This document shows, piece by piece, positions 7,767 through 16,616 of a stretch of 64,000 nt of DNA; position 1 is the first letter of the stretch, and every line of letters starts with the position of its first letter. The translations under genes were made by a program, and so were the position numbers. The stretch covers positions 248,001 through 312,000 of the forward strand of contig DASPIW010000057.1 in the NCBI GenBank assembly GCA_035628915.1. The letters are read 5' to 3'. The notes beneath the pieces are model-generated. The model was not told where the DNA came from, did no database searches, and worked only from the letters and a program-made list of their open reading frames with translations. The stretch is from JARBUG01 sp035628915. Its GTDB lineage: Bacteria > Bacillota > Sulfobacillia > Symbiobacteriales > Symbiobacteriaceae.

Positions 7767-8819
7767 CTACTTTACCCCTCGCTGGCGGGCTACACGGTTG
7801 CGAAGCTGTCCGCAGGCGGCGTCAATATCGCCGCCCATCTCTCGTCTTATCGTCGCGGTGACCCCGTTCGCCTCAAGCAGGTCGCGAAATTGCACGACCC
7901 GGCCCCGGGACGGGCGCTGGTATTGCGGGCGCTCGGCCACAGGGTTCATGGGAATCAAATTGACGTGGGCAAGGGAGCCTTTGAGCAGCCCGGCCAACTC
8001 GAGCGCGTGCTCCCGTTTGTCGTTGACTTCTTCGATGAGGAGGTATTCGTAGGTGACCCGGCGCCCGGTCTTCTCGCCGTAGTCGATGGCCGCCGCCAGC
8101 ACCTCCCGGAGCGGGTGGAGTTTGTTTACGGGCATCAGCCGGGAGCGGAGCTCATCGTTGGGTGCGTGCAGCGATACGGCCAGGGTAATCGGCAGCCCTT
8201 CATCGGCCAGCCGGCGCATGCCCGGCACGAGGCCTGATGTCGAAATGGTGATGTGCCGGTAGCCGATGTTCAGCCCGTCCGGTTCGTGCATGAGGCGAAT
8301 GGCCTTCAGGCACTCGTCGTAATTCTCCATGGGCTCGCCGGAGCCCATCAGCACCACGCTGCCCACCCGCTCGCCGGCGGGCAGGTCCCGCTGCATCATG
8401 ATAATTTGATCGACGATTTCCCCCGCCGAAAGGTTCCGAACAAGCCCGCCGAACGTCGAGGCGCAGAACGTACACCCCATGCGGCACCCGACCTGCGTGG
8501 TGACGCAGACGGCGTTGCCGTAGTCGTGCTGCATCAAGACTGATTCAACCTTTTGACCGTCCTGAAGCCGAAAGAGGTACTTCGCCGTCTCCGTCGGCGC
8601 GGCCTCCTGCCGGGTCTCCTCTTCCAGCAATTGCAGGAGGGCGGCCCCTTCGAGCTTCGCCCGGAACGCGGCGGGCAGATTGGTCATTTCCGAGAAGGTC
8701 TTGACGCATTTTTCGTAGACCCAGCCAAAGAGCTGTTTGGCCCGGAATTTCGGCTCGCCCAGTTCCTGGACGAACGCCTCCATCTCCGCCAGCGTCATGC
8801 CGACCAGGGGGCGGTTCAT
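7767..8819 (-). CDS. rlmN: 23S rRNA (A2503-C2) / tRNA (A37-C2) methyltransferase RlmN
   Basis: 350 residues. The radical-SAM cysteines C112, C116 and C119 lie in GCRMGCTFCAS, and the second catalytic cysteine lies in the C-terminal DAACGQL, giving the methyl-cysteine mechanism of this family. It methylates A2503 of 23S rRNA and A37 of some tRNAs. ATG start with GAGGG at 7 nt. It follows rsmB by 22 bp in the conserved rsmB-rlmN-prpC order. Confidence 0.95.
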   Translation of the reverse strand: MNRPLVGMTLAEMEAFVQELGEPKFRAKQLFGWVYEKCVKTFSEMTNLPAAFRAKLEGAALLQLLEEETRQEAAPTETAKYLFRLQDGQKVESVLMQHDYGNAVCVTTQVGCRMGCTFCASTFGGLVRNLSAGEIVDQIIMMQRDLPAGERVGSVVLMGSGEPMENYDECLKAIRLMHEPDGLNIGYRHITISTSGLVPGMRRLADEGLPITLAVSLHAPNDELRSRLMPVNKLHPLREVLAAAIDYGEKTGRRVTYEYLLIEEVNDKREHALELAGLLKGSLAHVNLIPMNPVAERPQYQRPSRGRVVQFRDLLEANGVTATIRREMGGDIDAACGQLRNRVARQRGVK

Positions 8820-8841
8820 GCAATCCCTCGCTTTGAATCTT

Positions 8842-10218
8842 CTATGACGTACGCTTCATGCGGGCGATGAAGAAGCCGTCCGTCCCGTGAATGTGGGGCA
8901 GCAGTTGAATCCAGCCGCCCCGGGCATCGCCCGCCAGCGACAGGGGCAGGTAGGGCCGGATGTCATCGAACGCAAAGTCGGGGTGCTCCCGGACAAAGGC
9001 TTCCACCAACTCCTGGTTCTCCCTCGGCTCGATGGTGCAGGTCGAGTAAACCAGCGTGCCGCCGGGCTTGACGGCCACGGCCGCGCTTTCGAGCATCGCC
9101 TGCTGGATGGGGACGAGTTGGGTCACGTCCTCCGGCGTTTTGCGCCAGCGGGCATCGGGCCGCCGTGCCAGGGTGCCCAGCCCGGAGCAGGGGGCGTCGC
9201 ACAGCACTGCATCGGCCCGGCCGGGCATTTTTTGCCCAATCTCCCGGGCGTCGGCGCAGAGCCCTTCGATGATGGTGGCGCCCAGCCGGCGGGCGTTCTG
9301 TTCGACGAGCTCAACCTTATGCGGGTGTACGTCGACGGCGATGACCCGGCCCTGGTTCTCCATCAGCTCAGCCATGTGGGTCGTCTTGCCGCCCGGCGCC
9401 GCCGCTGCGTCGATGACGGTCTGCCCGGGCTGGGGGGCGACGACGGGCGCCACCAGCATGGAGGACTCGTCCTGAACGGTGAAGTGGCCGGCTTTCATGG
9501 GCTTGAGCTTGTCCAGGTACGAGGCCGAAGTCAGTTCGTGAATGATGAGGCCGAAGGGCGAATGAGGCGTCGGCTCCGTCTTAATGCCTTCCGCGGCCAG
9601 CGCCTCGGCCACCTGCTCCCGGGTCGCCTTGAGCATGTTGACCCGGACGGTCAGGGGCGGCACCCGGTTGGAAGCTTCCATCAGCCTGACGGCGTCTTCC
9701 TGACCGAAGCGGTCGGACCACTGGCGGACGAGCCATTCGGGGTGCGAGTGCTGGACGGCCAGGGCGCCCACCGGGTCGGCGGCGGGGTCGGGCCAGGGCA
9801 GGGTGGGGAGCCGGCGCAGGAAGTTCCGCAGCACGCCGTTGACGAACTTGGCCACGCCTTCATGGCCGTACTGCCTGGCCAGGTTGACGGCCTCGTCGAC
9901 GGCGGCGGAGTGGGGAATCCGCTCCATGTAGAGGACCTGGTAGACGGCGGAGCGGAGGATATTGCGTATGTACGGGTCGATCTGGTCGATAGGCCGGGTG
10001 GCGACCTGGCCAATGGCCCAGTCGACGGTGCCGCGCCGGCGGGTCACGCCGTACACAATCTCCGTGGCGAGGGCACGGTCACGCCCTTCCAGCTTGGAAC
10101 GCGTCAGGTGGGCGTCCAGCGCGAGATTGGCGTAAGCTTCTTTGACATCGACGTCCCGCAGGGCACGCAGGGCGGCTTCCCGTGCGGAGCGCGGGGGTTG
10201 AGAGTCAGGACGGGGCAC
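8842..10218 (-). CDS. rsmB: 16S rRNA (C967-C5) methyltransferase RsmB
   Basis: 458 residues. An N-terminal NusB-like domain (about 1-130) is followed by the SAM-binding methyltransferase domain with DAAAAPGGKTTHMAE, the catalytic pair DAPCSGLG and STCTIEP. I place the start at GTG 10216-10218, 8 nt after GGAGGCGAG; a longer reading to 10404 would add 62 residues with no family counterpart and run through the upstream intergenic sequence. It is the first gene after the signalling island; in Bacillus it directly follows fmt. Confidence 0.93.
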   Translation of the reverse strand: MPRPDSQPPRSAREAALRALRDVDVKEAYANLALDAHLTRSKLEGRDRALATEIVYGVTRRRGTVDWAIGQVATRPIDQIDPYIRNILRSAVYQVLYMERIPHSAAVDEAVNLARQYGHEGVAKFVNGVLRNFLRRLPTLPWPDPAADPVGALAVQHSHPEWLVRQWSDRFGQEDAVRLMEASNRVPPLTVRVNMLKATREQVAEALAAEGIKTEPTPHSPFGLIIHELTSASYLDKLKPMKAGHFTVQDESSMLVAPVVAPQPGQTVIDAAAAPGGKTTHMAELMENQGRVIAVDVHPHKVELVEQNARRLGATIIEGLCADAREIGQKMPGRADAVLCDAPCSGLGTLARRPDARWRKTPEDVTQLVPIQQAMLESAAVAVKPGGTLVYSTCTIEPRENQELVEAFVREHPDFAFDDIRPYLPLSLAGDARGGWIQLLPHIHGTDGFFIARMKRTS

Positions 10219-10326
10219 TTGGCTCGCCTCCGATAAAAGTCTACCTTTCAGTTTACCCTGAACCTCGCTTCTGGGCAAATGTAAGCTTGCAGGCGTCGAG
10301 GGTCCAAGAAGAGTGAAGGCTAAAAC

Positions 10327-10349
10327 AAGGGCGCCCCGGGGGCGCCCTT
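10327..10349 (-). terminator. Terminator of the partner-switching operon
   Basis: Stem AAGGGCGCCCC / GGGGCGCCCTT; on the minus strand it is followed by GTTTTAG. It lies 124 bp after the STAS gene and ahead of rsmB, so the signalling operon is transcriptionally separate from rsmB. The rest of 10219-10472 shows no gene. Confidence 0.75.
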
Positions 10350-10472
10350 GCCATGTTCCCACATGAGGAGCACGATGAGAAAGCTTGCGCAGCCGAAAGG
10401 CCAACCTTGGGGCGATGCTAGGCTAACCTTAGGGCCACAAAAGGGAAGCTCGCAGCGAGCACCATCTGACCG

Positions 10473-10748
10473 CTACGCATCGATGACCACTTCGCGGATC
10501 CCCAATATGTCAAGAATGTCAATAATGTGTGAGCCAAACCCCTCAAAGACCAGCTGCTTTCCCATGCTGGCCATCTGCTGCTTCAACACGACCAGTCCAC
10601 GGACGCCCGTGGAATCCAGGAATTCCATCTCCGTGCAGTCCACGACGATCCGGTCGCTCCCCTGGGCGGCAGCCTGAACCTGCTCCGTGAAACTGGTCAC
10701 GGTGCTAATGTCCAGGCTACCAACAAATGTGATGCGCGCCTCGGCCAC
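10473..10748 (-). CDS. STAS-domain anti-sigma-factor antagonist
   Basis: 91 residues, a single STAS domain. LDSTGVRGL carries the serine that the cognate kinase phosphorylates in SpoIIAA/RsbV-type proteins; the C-terminal helix LDILGIREVVIDA is typical. When dephosphorylated such proteins sequester the RsbW-like kinase and free its client. It is the last gene of the seven-gene minus-strand run; its GTG start overlaps the stop of the upstream gene (TGAGTG). A second STAS protein lies at 14196. Confidence 0.9.
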   Translation of the reverse strand: MAEARITFVGSLDISTVTSFTEQVQAAAQGSDRIVVDCTEMEFLDSTGVRGLVVLKQQMASMGKQLVFEGFGSHIIDILDILGIREVVIDA

Positions 10749-11888
10749 TCAGTTCACCTCCCCGGCTGGGCAGACCTCAAGTGCGTTGCCTTTCTGCCTT
10801 ATTATCGTAGCCTGTGCCCCGGCACGCAGTCGCTCCGTCAGGTGCCCTACCTGCGCGACCACCTCACTCGTGGCGCCGTCGACCCGAATGACCCCGCCTC
10901 CGCTCACACTCAGCACCGCCGACTCGGTCACCCGGGAAGCGGCAATGCTCAAACCTGCCCGCACTGTCCCGCCCTGCACATCGCCTTCGACCCTGACGGA
11001 CTTGTCCGCCTCGACCCGGCAGCGCTTGAGATTGGCACCTGCCAACACAACGGAGCCCAGCGCCTTGACTACGGAGTCCTCAGCCGGTCCGCCGACAATG
11101 AACACATCCCGGTCCGCACTGCCGGCCGACTCCAGCTCCTGAATCGCTGCACCACAGAGATTCAGGGCCGTTTCCACCTCGTCACGGGTCACGGTGAGAA
11201 AGGCGAACCCCGTGAACCGGTTGCGGAGGAGCCCGGTCAATTCGGTCAAGTTCCCCGCCAGGTACTCGTGGATCTGGCACCGCTTCACGGCTTCCGCCAC
11301 GTGAACGGTGAAATCGGCAAAGCTGCGTACCGCCAGCACTTCCAGCAAGGGCTGCAAGTTCTTCGTCAAATCCAGCGTCCGGAACGACGGATGCCCTTTC
11401 AGCTCCTCCACGATCGATATGAGCCGCTGCAAGGAGGCCTGTACGATCTGGAGCTGTTCAAGGCTCAGGCGATACCGGTGGTGGTTGACGCCGGCGGTAA
11501 CCGAAGCACCCATGCAGCCCTTGCGCAGCACAACGGAGCCCATGGCCTCCACCTGGGCCATGATCACCTCCCCAAGGATTACCAGAGACCCATTGGCCTT
11601 CACCTTGGCGCCGCGCATAATGCTGCCGGTCACCACGACGTTGCCCGTCCCGGTTAGCGTCTGGCTCATTCCGATGTCGCCGTAATGGATCTCGGCGGAT
11701 GTCACAGAAGCTTTGCCGTCGGAAACGACGGCCAGCCCCTCAAGCGTGGCGATCAAGCCATGCTTGTTTGCAGCCTCTGCGGTTCCGGCGCCGGCGCGCG
11801 GCAAGGGATCGCCGGGACCGGCCTGAAAGACCATCGCCCCCCTTCGCACGGGAACGCCCGTCAGGAGTGCGACGCTGTCATCTGCCAA
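10749..11888 (-). CDS. DUF342/FapA-like polymer-type protein
   Basis: 379 residues. Two stretches look like the right-handed beta-helix of FapA (DUF342) or bactofilins: roughly residues 75-130, with short-period GNVVVTGSI / KVKANGSLVILG strands, and residues 280-345. Between them is an alpha-helical part of some 150 residues that includes a possible coiled coil (SLEQLQIVQASLQRL). No catalytic motif is visible. Members of DUF342 are often co-encoded with signalling proteins but their role is unclear. I prefer the TTG start at 11886-11888, 6 nt from GGAGGT; the GTG at 11892-11894 touches the binding site. Middle of the partner-switching operon. Confidence 0.6.
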   Translation of the reverse strand: MADDSVALLTGVPVRRGAMVFQAGPGDPLPRAGAGTAEAANKHGLIATLEGLAVVSDGKASVTSAEIHYGDIGMSQTLTGTGNVVVTGSIMRGAKVKANGSLVILGEVIMAQVEAMGSVVLRKGCMGASVTAGVNHHRYRLSLEQLQIVQASLQRLISIVEELKGHPSFRTLDLTKNLQPLLEVLAVRSFADFTVHVAEAVKRCQIHEYLAGNLTELTGLLRNRFTGFAFLTVTRDEVETALNLCGAAIQELESAGSADRDVFIVGGPAEDSVVKALGSVVLAGANLKRCRVEADKSVRVEGDVQGGTVRAGLSIAASRVTESAVLSVSGGGVIRVDGATSEVVAQVGHLTERLRAGAQATIIRQKGNALEVCPAGEVN

Positions 11889-11901
11889 ATTCACACCTCC
11901 T

Positions 11902-12702
11902 TCATGCTGACGGCGGCGGACAGATCAGCTTTACGAGGAGGATCGTCACGCCTTTCGGTGAACTGGCCAGCACCACCCGGTCCATGCACTTGAGCATTGC
12001 CGTGAATCCAAGGCCAAGGGACGGCTTGGTGCTGAAACCCGGCAACAGGGTTGCCAGGGGCAGGAGCGAGCGATCAAGGCCGGAGCCGTAGTCACGCACT
12101 TTGGCAACCCAGCTGTCTGTCGTCTTGATGAGCTCGAAATCGCCGCCGCCGGCGTGTTTGAGCGCATTTGTGACGGCTTCCGAGACACAGAGGGCCATTT
12201 CGGCCGTCTGCCTGCGATCGCCTCCCGCTGCGTTCATCTGTTCCGTCACCAGCCGGCGACATAGCGGCACGTCGCCCGGTTCGCGCACCGGGTGAACCCA
12301 TCGCTGCTCCGGCTGCCCCACCCATTCGGGGATTTCGCAATCCGGGACCAGGATCATGCGCCCGCCGGTCGCCGAGTAAACGACGTCACGATAAATGTGG
12401 GTAATGCTCATTTGGCATTGCTGAAGGAACCCGTCGAATCGGGAAAGGTCCCAGACCAGCATCACGCCATGGCCGTCGGAAATAGGAAGGGCGTAAATCT
12501 GCAGTCGTCCGTCGGCCGTCACGACCATGCGCTTCTGCAGCCGACCCTCGGCAAACATGGCGTCCGCAGCGGACTGCATCGTCTGCACATGCCCTGACAT
12601 GAGCGGATGGCGCGTCGATAATGGGGCGCCACGCCGGAGTGGAAAGTATGCGATCAGGTTCAGTAGATTAGCGAAAACATCCGGGGGGAGATCACCCCAC
12701 AT
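11902..12702 (-). CDS. RsbW/RsbT-like anti-sigma regulatory kinase with N-terminal extension
   Basis: About 266 residues. The C-terminal 130 residues form a GHKL ATPase domain: N box SEAVTNALKHAGGG, G1 box VRDYGSGLD, and a lid FSTKPSLGLGFTAML. The N-terminal 120 residues are of unknown fold and may be a sensor. Such proteins phosphorylate STAS antagonists and hold a sigma factor or other client. The domain is clearly paralogous to the C terminus of the 696-residue protein at 14495. The start (ATG 12700-12702) is 8 nt after GAGGGGG and overlaps the preceding gene by 43 bp, so translation is probably coupled. Confidence 0.8.
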   Translation of the reverse strand: MWGDLPPDVFANLLNLIAYFPLRRGAPLSTRHPLMSGHVQTMQSAADAMFAEGRLQKRMVVTADGRLQIYALPISDGHGVMLVWDLSRFDGFLQQCQMSITHIYRDVVYSATGGRMILVPDCEIPEWVGQPEQRWVHPVREPGDVPLCRRLVTEQMNAAGGDRRQTAEMALCVSEAVTNALKHAGGGDFELIKTTDSWVAKVRDYGSGLDRSLLPLATLLPGFSTKPSLGLGFTAMLKCMDRVVLASSPKGVTILLVKLICPPPSA

Positions 12703-13358
12703 TGACATTCCCCCTCTTCCGCCAGGCGATTGGGCAGCAAGGGCCTGCCCAGGGCGCTGGCCACAGCATGTTCTGTCTGAAAGGAGCAGGCAACCGGCAG
12801 TACGTCAATCATCGTCCCCAGGCTGGTGGGAACTGACCTGAGGACGCGGCCGATGGCATGCATCGGAAGGGGTTGCAGGGAGACACGGATGAGCAGATCG
12901 ACGCGAGTCCCTTCCGCCAGTTGGTCCTCACCCAGAAAGCTGACAGCCTGGTCCGCAATCTCCACCGAACGGCCGGAGTGCCACCGGGCCGTGCCGCTCT
13001 CCGCGTATCGGAGGTGCAGATCCACCTTGGCAACCTTTCCGCAGCACTCCCGGGGACCCACCAGCCACAGCGGATAGCTGAGCCTGATCTCAGACTCCCC
13101 CACCACGGGCTGCACTGTCGCCTCAAAGGTGAGCTGTCTTTCGGGCACTTCGACCAGCACCTGTGCGGGGACCACCGGGAGGGGCGCACCGAAACGGAGC
13201 ACCAGCCCGAATCCCCGATTTGTCCCAAATCTCGCCCTGACCGACTGCCGCCCTTGCGGCCGGTCAAAGGAGACAGTACAGGGACAGCCAGCTACCTGTG
13301 AAACAAGCCGTTGGAACGAGTCGCTTCCCAGGTCCAGTAGGACGGGAGAACTCCTCAT
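12660..13358 (-). CDS. Uncharacterised beta-rich protein, possibly PilZ-like
   Basis: About 232 residues. The alternating hydrophobic pattern suggests two beta domains, the order seen in YcgR-type PilZ proteins: an N-terminal half (VSFDRPQGRQSVRARF...) and a C-terminal half (SVEIADQAVSFLGEDQLAEG followed by a hydrophobic strand). The canonical PilZ motifs RxxxR and D/NxSxxG are not clear, so cyclic di-GMP binding is only a guess from the neighbours. The chosen ATG (13356-13358) is 8 nt after GGTGGAG. It overlaps the next gene by 43 bp and follows the phosphatase gene closely. Confidence 0.5.
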   Translation of the reverse strand: MRSSPVLLDLGSDSFQRLVSQVAGCPCTVSFDRPQGRQSVRARFGTNRGFGLVLRFGAPLPVVPAQVLVEVPERQLTFEATVQPVVGESEIRLSYPLWLVGPRECCGKVAKVDLHLRYAESGTARWHSGRSVEIADQAVSFLGEDQLAEGTRVDLLIRVSLQPLPMHAIGRVLRSVPTSLGTMIDVLPVACSFQTEHAVASALGRPLLPNRLAEEGECQCGVISPRMFSLIY

Positions 13359-13382
13359 CAGTATCACTCCACCCACACGGGC

Positions 13383-14171
13383 TCATTTTTTGTTATCACC
13401 AAATTCAACAACGGCGAGTGTCACGTCATCGCGGACCTCTCGGGCACGGGCTGCAACAGCGAAGAGGACGGCCTTGAGCCATTCCCGGCCACGTTGGCCG
13501 GTAACTGCCCGGACCAGCGACTCCAGGCCGGGGATTCCGAGTTCCCGTCCGTCGGACTCCCTCGCCTCCACGATCCCGTCGGAATAGACGACCAAACGGT
13601 CCCCGGGCTCCACAGCCACCACCTGTTCCTGGTATCGCCGGTTGGGGAGCATCCCGACTGACACGCCGCGGGCCTCGATCCGAACGGTCGGATTCTCCCC
13701 ACGCATCAGCCAGGGGTAAGGGTGCCCCGCACCCGCAACGGTAACCGTGCGGCTGGCCGGCTGATAGTCGGTACAGGAGAGGGTGACGAAGGCGCCCACC
13801 TGCTGCAGGTCCTCATACAGCATGTCGTTGGTGTGCTTGAGCAAGGCTCCGGGTGCAAGTCCGGCGTGCGTCGCGGATCGGACTGCCGATCGGACCATGG
13901 TCATGATCATTGCGGCGCCGAAGCCCTTCCCCATCACATCGGCCACAATCACTCTCAGACCGCCGTCCGAGAGCGGGAGAATGTCGAAGTAGTCGCCCCC
14001 GACGGCATAGTGAGGAATGCTGCAGCCGGCGGCTTCGGCCCCGGCCCCCGCAACACTCTTCATGCCAGACATTAAGGCCTGCACCCGCTCAGCAAAACGC
14101 AGTTCCCGCTGCCATTGCACCTCGTCGGGTTCCTTGCGGGGCCAATAGGGGACCTCAGGATGGCAGCTCAC
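13383..14171 (-). CDS. PP2C (RsbU/SpoIIE-type) phosphatase
   Basis: 262 residues. After a short helical N terminus, the PPM domain shows VGGDYFDIL, VADVMGKGFGAAM, GAGHPYPW, LVVYSDGIVEA and RDDVTLAVVEF, which supply the Mn/Mg-binding aspartates. Such phosphatases dephosphorylate the phosphoserine of STAS antagonists and so reverse RsbW-type kinases. It lies between the two STAS genes and next to the kinase, the standard partner-switching set. GTG start (14169-14171) with GGGGGGAT 6-7 nt upstream. No sensor domain is attached, so input must come from a partner. Confidence 0.9.
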   Translation of the reverse strand: MSCHPEVPYWPRKEPDEVQWQRELRFAERVQALMSGMKSVAGAGAEAAGCSIPHYAVGGDYFDILPLSDGGLRVIVADVMGKGFGAAMIMTMVRSAVRSATHAGLAPGALLKHTNDMLYEDLQQVGAFVTLSCTDYQPASRTVTVAGAGHPYPWLMRGENPTVRIEARGVSVGMLPNRRYQEQVVAVEPGDRLVVYSDGIVEARESDGRELGIPGLESLVRAVTGQRGREWLKAVLFAVAARAREVRDDVTLAVVEFGDNKK

Positions 14172-14195
14172 CTTGTATCCCCCCTGCTCGCTTGC

Positions 14196-14501
14196 TTACC
14201 CCTGGTCGCTGATCGCCTCATAGAACCCGAGGATGCCCAGCATCTCTTTGAGATCATCACTCAGATTGTTGACCGCCACCTGCGCCCCTGATGCCTGCCA
14301 GCGCACCACGGCCTTGATCAGGCCGCTGACGCCGGTCGAATCGATAAAAGCAAGACACCGGCAGTCCAGTTCGATCTGCTTGCCGGAGCCGGTCCAGCGG
14401 GCGGTGGCAGCCTCGAACTCCTCCACGGTTTCGATCGCCAGTTCGCCGTCGACCTTGATGGTCACTTGTTCGTCGGTTTCCATGCAGGATAGAGCTAACA
14501 C
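14196..14501 (-). CDS. Second STAS-domain anti-sigma-factor antagonist
   Basis: 101 residues. FIDSTGVSGL contains the phosphorylatable serine; the core differs clearly from the STAS protein at 10473, so the two probably serve different kinases. GTG start (14499-14501), 7 nt after GGGGGG, overlapping the stop of the HD-GYP/kinase gene by 7 bp; an ATG six codons later is possible. The overlap argues that this antagonist is made in step with the fused kinase upstream. Confidence 0.88.
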   Translation of the reverse strand: MLALSCMETDEQVTIKVDGELAIETVEEFEAATARWTGSGKQIELDCRCLAFIDSTGVSGLIKAVVRWQASGAQVAVNNLSDDLKEMLGILGFYEAISDQG

Positions 14502-16585
14502 ACCAATTCCCCCCTTTGCGTGTACGGTGGGCCATCGCTCCCCCGGGAAGCCGCCTGGCCCGGCCGACGCTCAAGAACGATCACCGTTCCATCGCCAGCC
14601 GTGTGCACATACAGCCGGTCCACGAACCGGAGCATCACGGAGAAGCCTCTGCCCAGAGACTTCTGGGTCGAGTATCCCTCCAGGAGAATCGCCCGCGGGA
14701 GGATGTTGTAAGGAATCCCCTGTCCCCGGTCGCTGATGACTGCCCGGAGGGCCCCATCGTGGAGCCGGAGGGAAAAATGTCCGGAGCCGGCGTGCTTGAA
14801 GACATTGGTCACCGCTTCGGAGACGCATACCTTCAGCTTGAAAGCTTCGGCTTGCGAAAAACCCATGGCGGGCGCCTGCTCTTCGATAAGCGCTCTGGCC
14901 AGAGCGGCGTCGTTGGGTGTCGCCAAGACGGCTTCACCGAGCACAGCCCCCTCGGCCAGCAGTGCCCCGCTCTCCTCTTCATCGATCAGGGTCAGCCGTC
15001 CACCGGTGACCACGGACATCACATCACGGTAAGCCCGAAAGATCGTCCTGGTCTGTTCACGCTCCACTGCCAGCGCCTCAGTCACATCGAACAGCAGTAC
15101 GCTGGCGGCATCCACGCCTGCAGGAATCACGTAAACGTCATAGGCGACACCGCCGTCGACCACATGCTGACGTCCCGGCAGTTGCCGCTGCACGGCCTCC
15201 CGTGCCAGGCGGAGGACTTCCGCACCGGCCGGTGGTTCGACCCGGTCACCAAGAAAGTTGGTAAACCCGGTACTGCTGTCGTAGGAGAGGACATGCCCGA
15301 CACCCATTGTCTTGAGCAATTGCGAGCTGCGCACGGTCTGCAGGAGCTTGTTTTGCAGCATGGCCACGCCGGCATCTTCGATCATTGCGGCGGCCCGGGC
15401 GGCGGGGAGCTCGGTCTTCTGCAGCGCAGCACTCACCACGTCTCCCAGTCCCGGGTCAATGGCCGTCCCGACCAATCTGGGCAGTAGGGTCATCTTGGCA
15501 TCGCGATCGCCTTCCAGATCCTCAAGCACTTCCGCCGCCGCCAGAATCCGGGCGCCGAGGGGGATCGCATCCCCGCTCAGTCCGTCCGGATAGCCGGAGC
15601 CATCCCAGGCCTCATGATGGCTGCGGATGAGCCGGGCAACGGGGCCCATCCCCTCCATGCGCAGGACGAGCGCTTCCCCCAGCTCCGGATGGGCCTTGTA
15701 GGCCTCCCGGTCGGCCAGGGTCGGAATCACTTTCCTGGCCATGACGGCCACGACCCGCGGGTCGATTTCCGCCTCACCGACGTCGTGCAGCAGGCCCGCC
15801 GTGAAGATCGTGTCGACCTCCTCGGCCGGGAGCTTCAGCGCCTCGGCCATGGTGCGGGCCAAGAAAGCCACGCGTCCGGCATGGCTTTCGGCGGCTCCCG
15901 TCTTCTTTTCCAGAATCTCGCAGAGGCGGCCCACAACGTTGAGGTGGACCCGTTTTTGCTCCAGGTACAGATTGGTGGCATACCGGAACGCCAGAAGCCC
16001 TGCGCACTGCAGCAGCAGCGCCAGCCAGCCTCCGCTTCGGAACATATATAGCATGGGCAGGAGCAAAATCGTCGAACCGATGACACCTACATATGACTGC
16101 TGAATAATGTCAAGAATGAGATCGCGGAACGGACGCCGTGTGGCAAGACGGAAGACGAGGGCCAGCAAGAACGTATTGACCACGAAGAACCCAAGGCTGG
16201 CTGCGAGCAGTGTTAGCGGTCCCCCACCGAGCGCAGCGCTGACCAGGTGAAACCCGCCGGCGGACACCAGGAACTGACCGAAATTGAAAACTTTCTGGAC
16301 CGGCTTCTTGACTTTGAGGACGATCACCATGGCCGCAGCCGCTTCGGCGAGATAGGCTGCGCCGGGCCCGTGCACGCCATACGCCAAAAAGACGATGGTC
16401 GACCCCAGCGAGAAGTTGACCCGGTTCGGCAGGGTCATGGCCAGCCGCTCGAACAGCACGGCCAGCGCTGCCATACCCAGGGCAGACAAAAGGTCAGCCG
16501 CCGGAATCGTCGGAACAAAGGCCGCCAGAAGCAGGGTTCCCGCCAACGCCAGACTCCATGCCAACAGGTGGACTGAGCGAGGCAT
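14495..16585 (-). CDS. Membrane HD-GYP phosphodiesterase fused to an RsbW-like kinase
   Basis: 696 residues. Residues 1-205 form six or more membrane helices. An HD-GYP domain follows (about 215-400) with HDVGE, HHEAWDGSGYP and DGLSGDAIPLG, the metal-binding and GYP signatures of cyclic di-GMP phosphodiesterases. A linker of about 130 residues leads to a C-terminal GHKL kinase (about 555-680): SEAVTNVFKHAGSGHF, SDRGQGIP, YSTQKSLGRGFSVML. I know of no common family with this order; it would tie cyclic di-GMP breakdown to STAS phosphorylation in one membrane protein. The start (ATG 16583-16585) has GGAGGG at 7 nt. First gene of the seven-gene run. Confidence 0.85.
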   Translation of the reverse strand: MPRSVHLLAWSLALAGTLLLAAFVPTIPAADLLSALGMAALAVLFERLAMTLPNRVNFSLGSTIVFLAYGVHGPGAAYLAEAAAAMVIVLKVKKPVQKVFNFGQFLVSAGGFHLVSAALGGGPLTLLAASLGFFVVNTFLLALVFRLATRRPFRDLILDIIQQSYVGVIGSTILLLPMLYMFRSGGWLALLLQCAGLLAFRYATNLYLEQKRVHLNVVGRLCEILEKKTGAAESHAGRVAFLARTMAEALKLPAEEVDTIFTAGLLHDVGEAEIDPRVVAVMARKVIPTLADREAYKAHPELGEALVLRMEGMGPVARLIRSHHEAWDGSGYPDGLSGDAIPLGARILAAAEVLEDLEGDRDAKMTLLPRLVGTAIDPGLGDVVSAALQKTELPAARAAAMIEDAGVAMLQNKLLQTVRSSQLLKTMGVGHVLSYDSSTGFTNFLGDRVEPPAGAEVLRLAREAVQRQLPGRQHVVDGGVAYDVYVIPAGVDAASVLLFDVTEALAVEREQTRTIFRAYRDVMSVVTGGRLTLIDEEESGALLAEGAVLGEAVLATPNDAALARALIEEQAPAMGFSQAEAFKLKVCVSEAVTNVFKHAGSGHFSLRLHDGALRAVISDRGQGIPYNILPRAILLEGYSTQKSLGRGFSVMLRFVDRLYVHTAGDGTVIVLERRPGQAASRGSDGPPYTQRGELVC

Positions 16586-16616
16586 GGCACACCCTCCTTC
16601 CGGCGGCCTCGACCTG

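Noticed and set aside
8887..10236. Plus-strand open frame of 449 codons opposite rsmB
   Set aside because: Antisense to rsmB; no ribosome binding site, low-complexity Gly/Asp composition.
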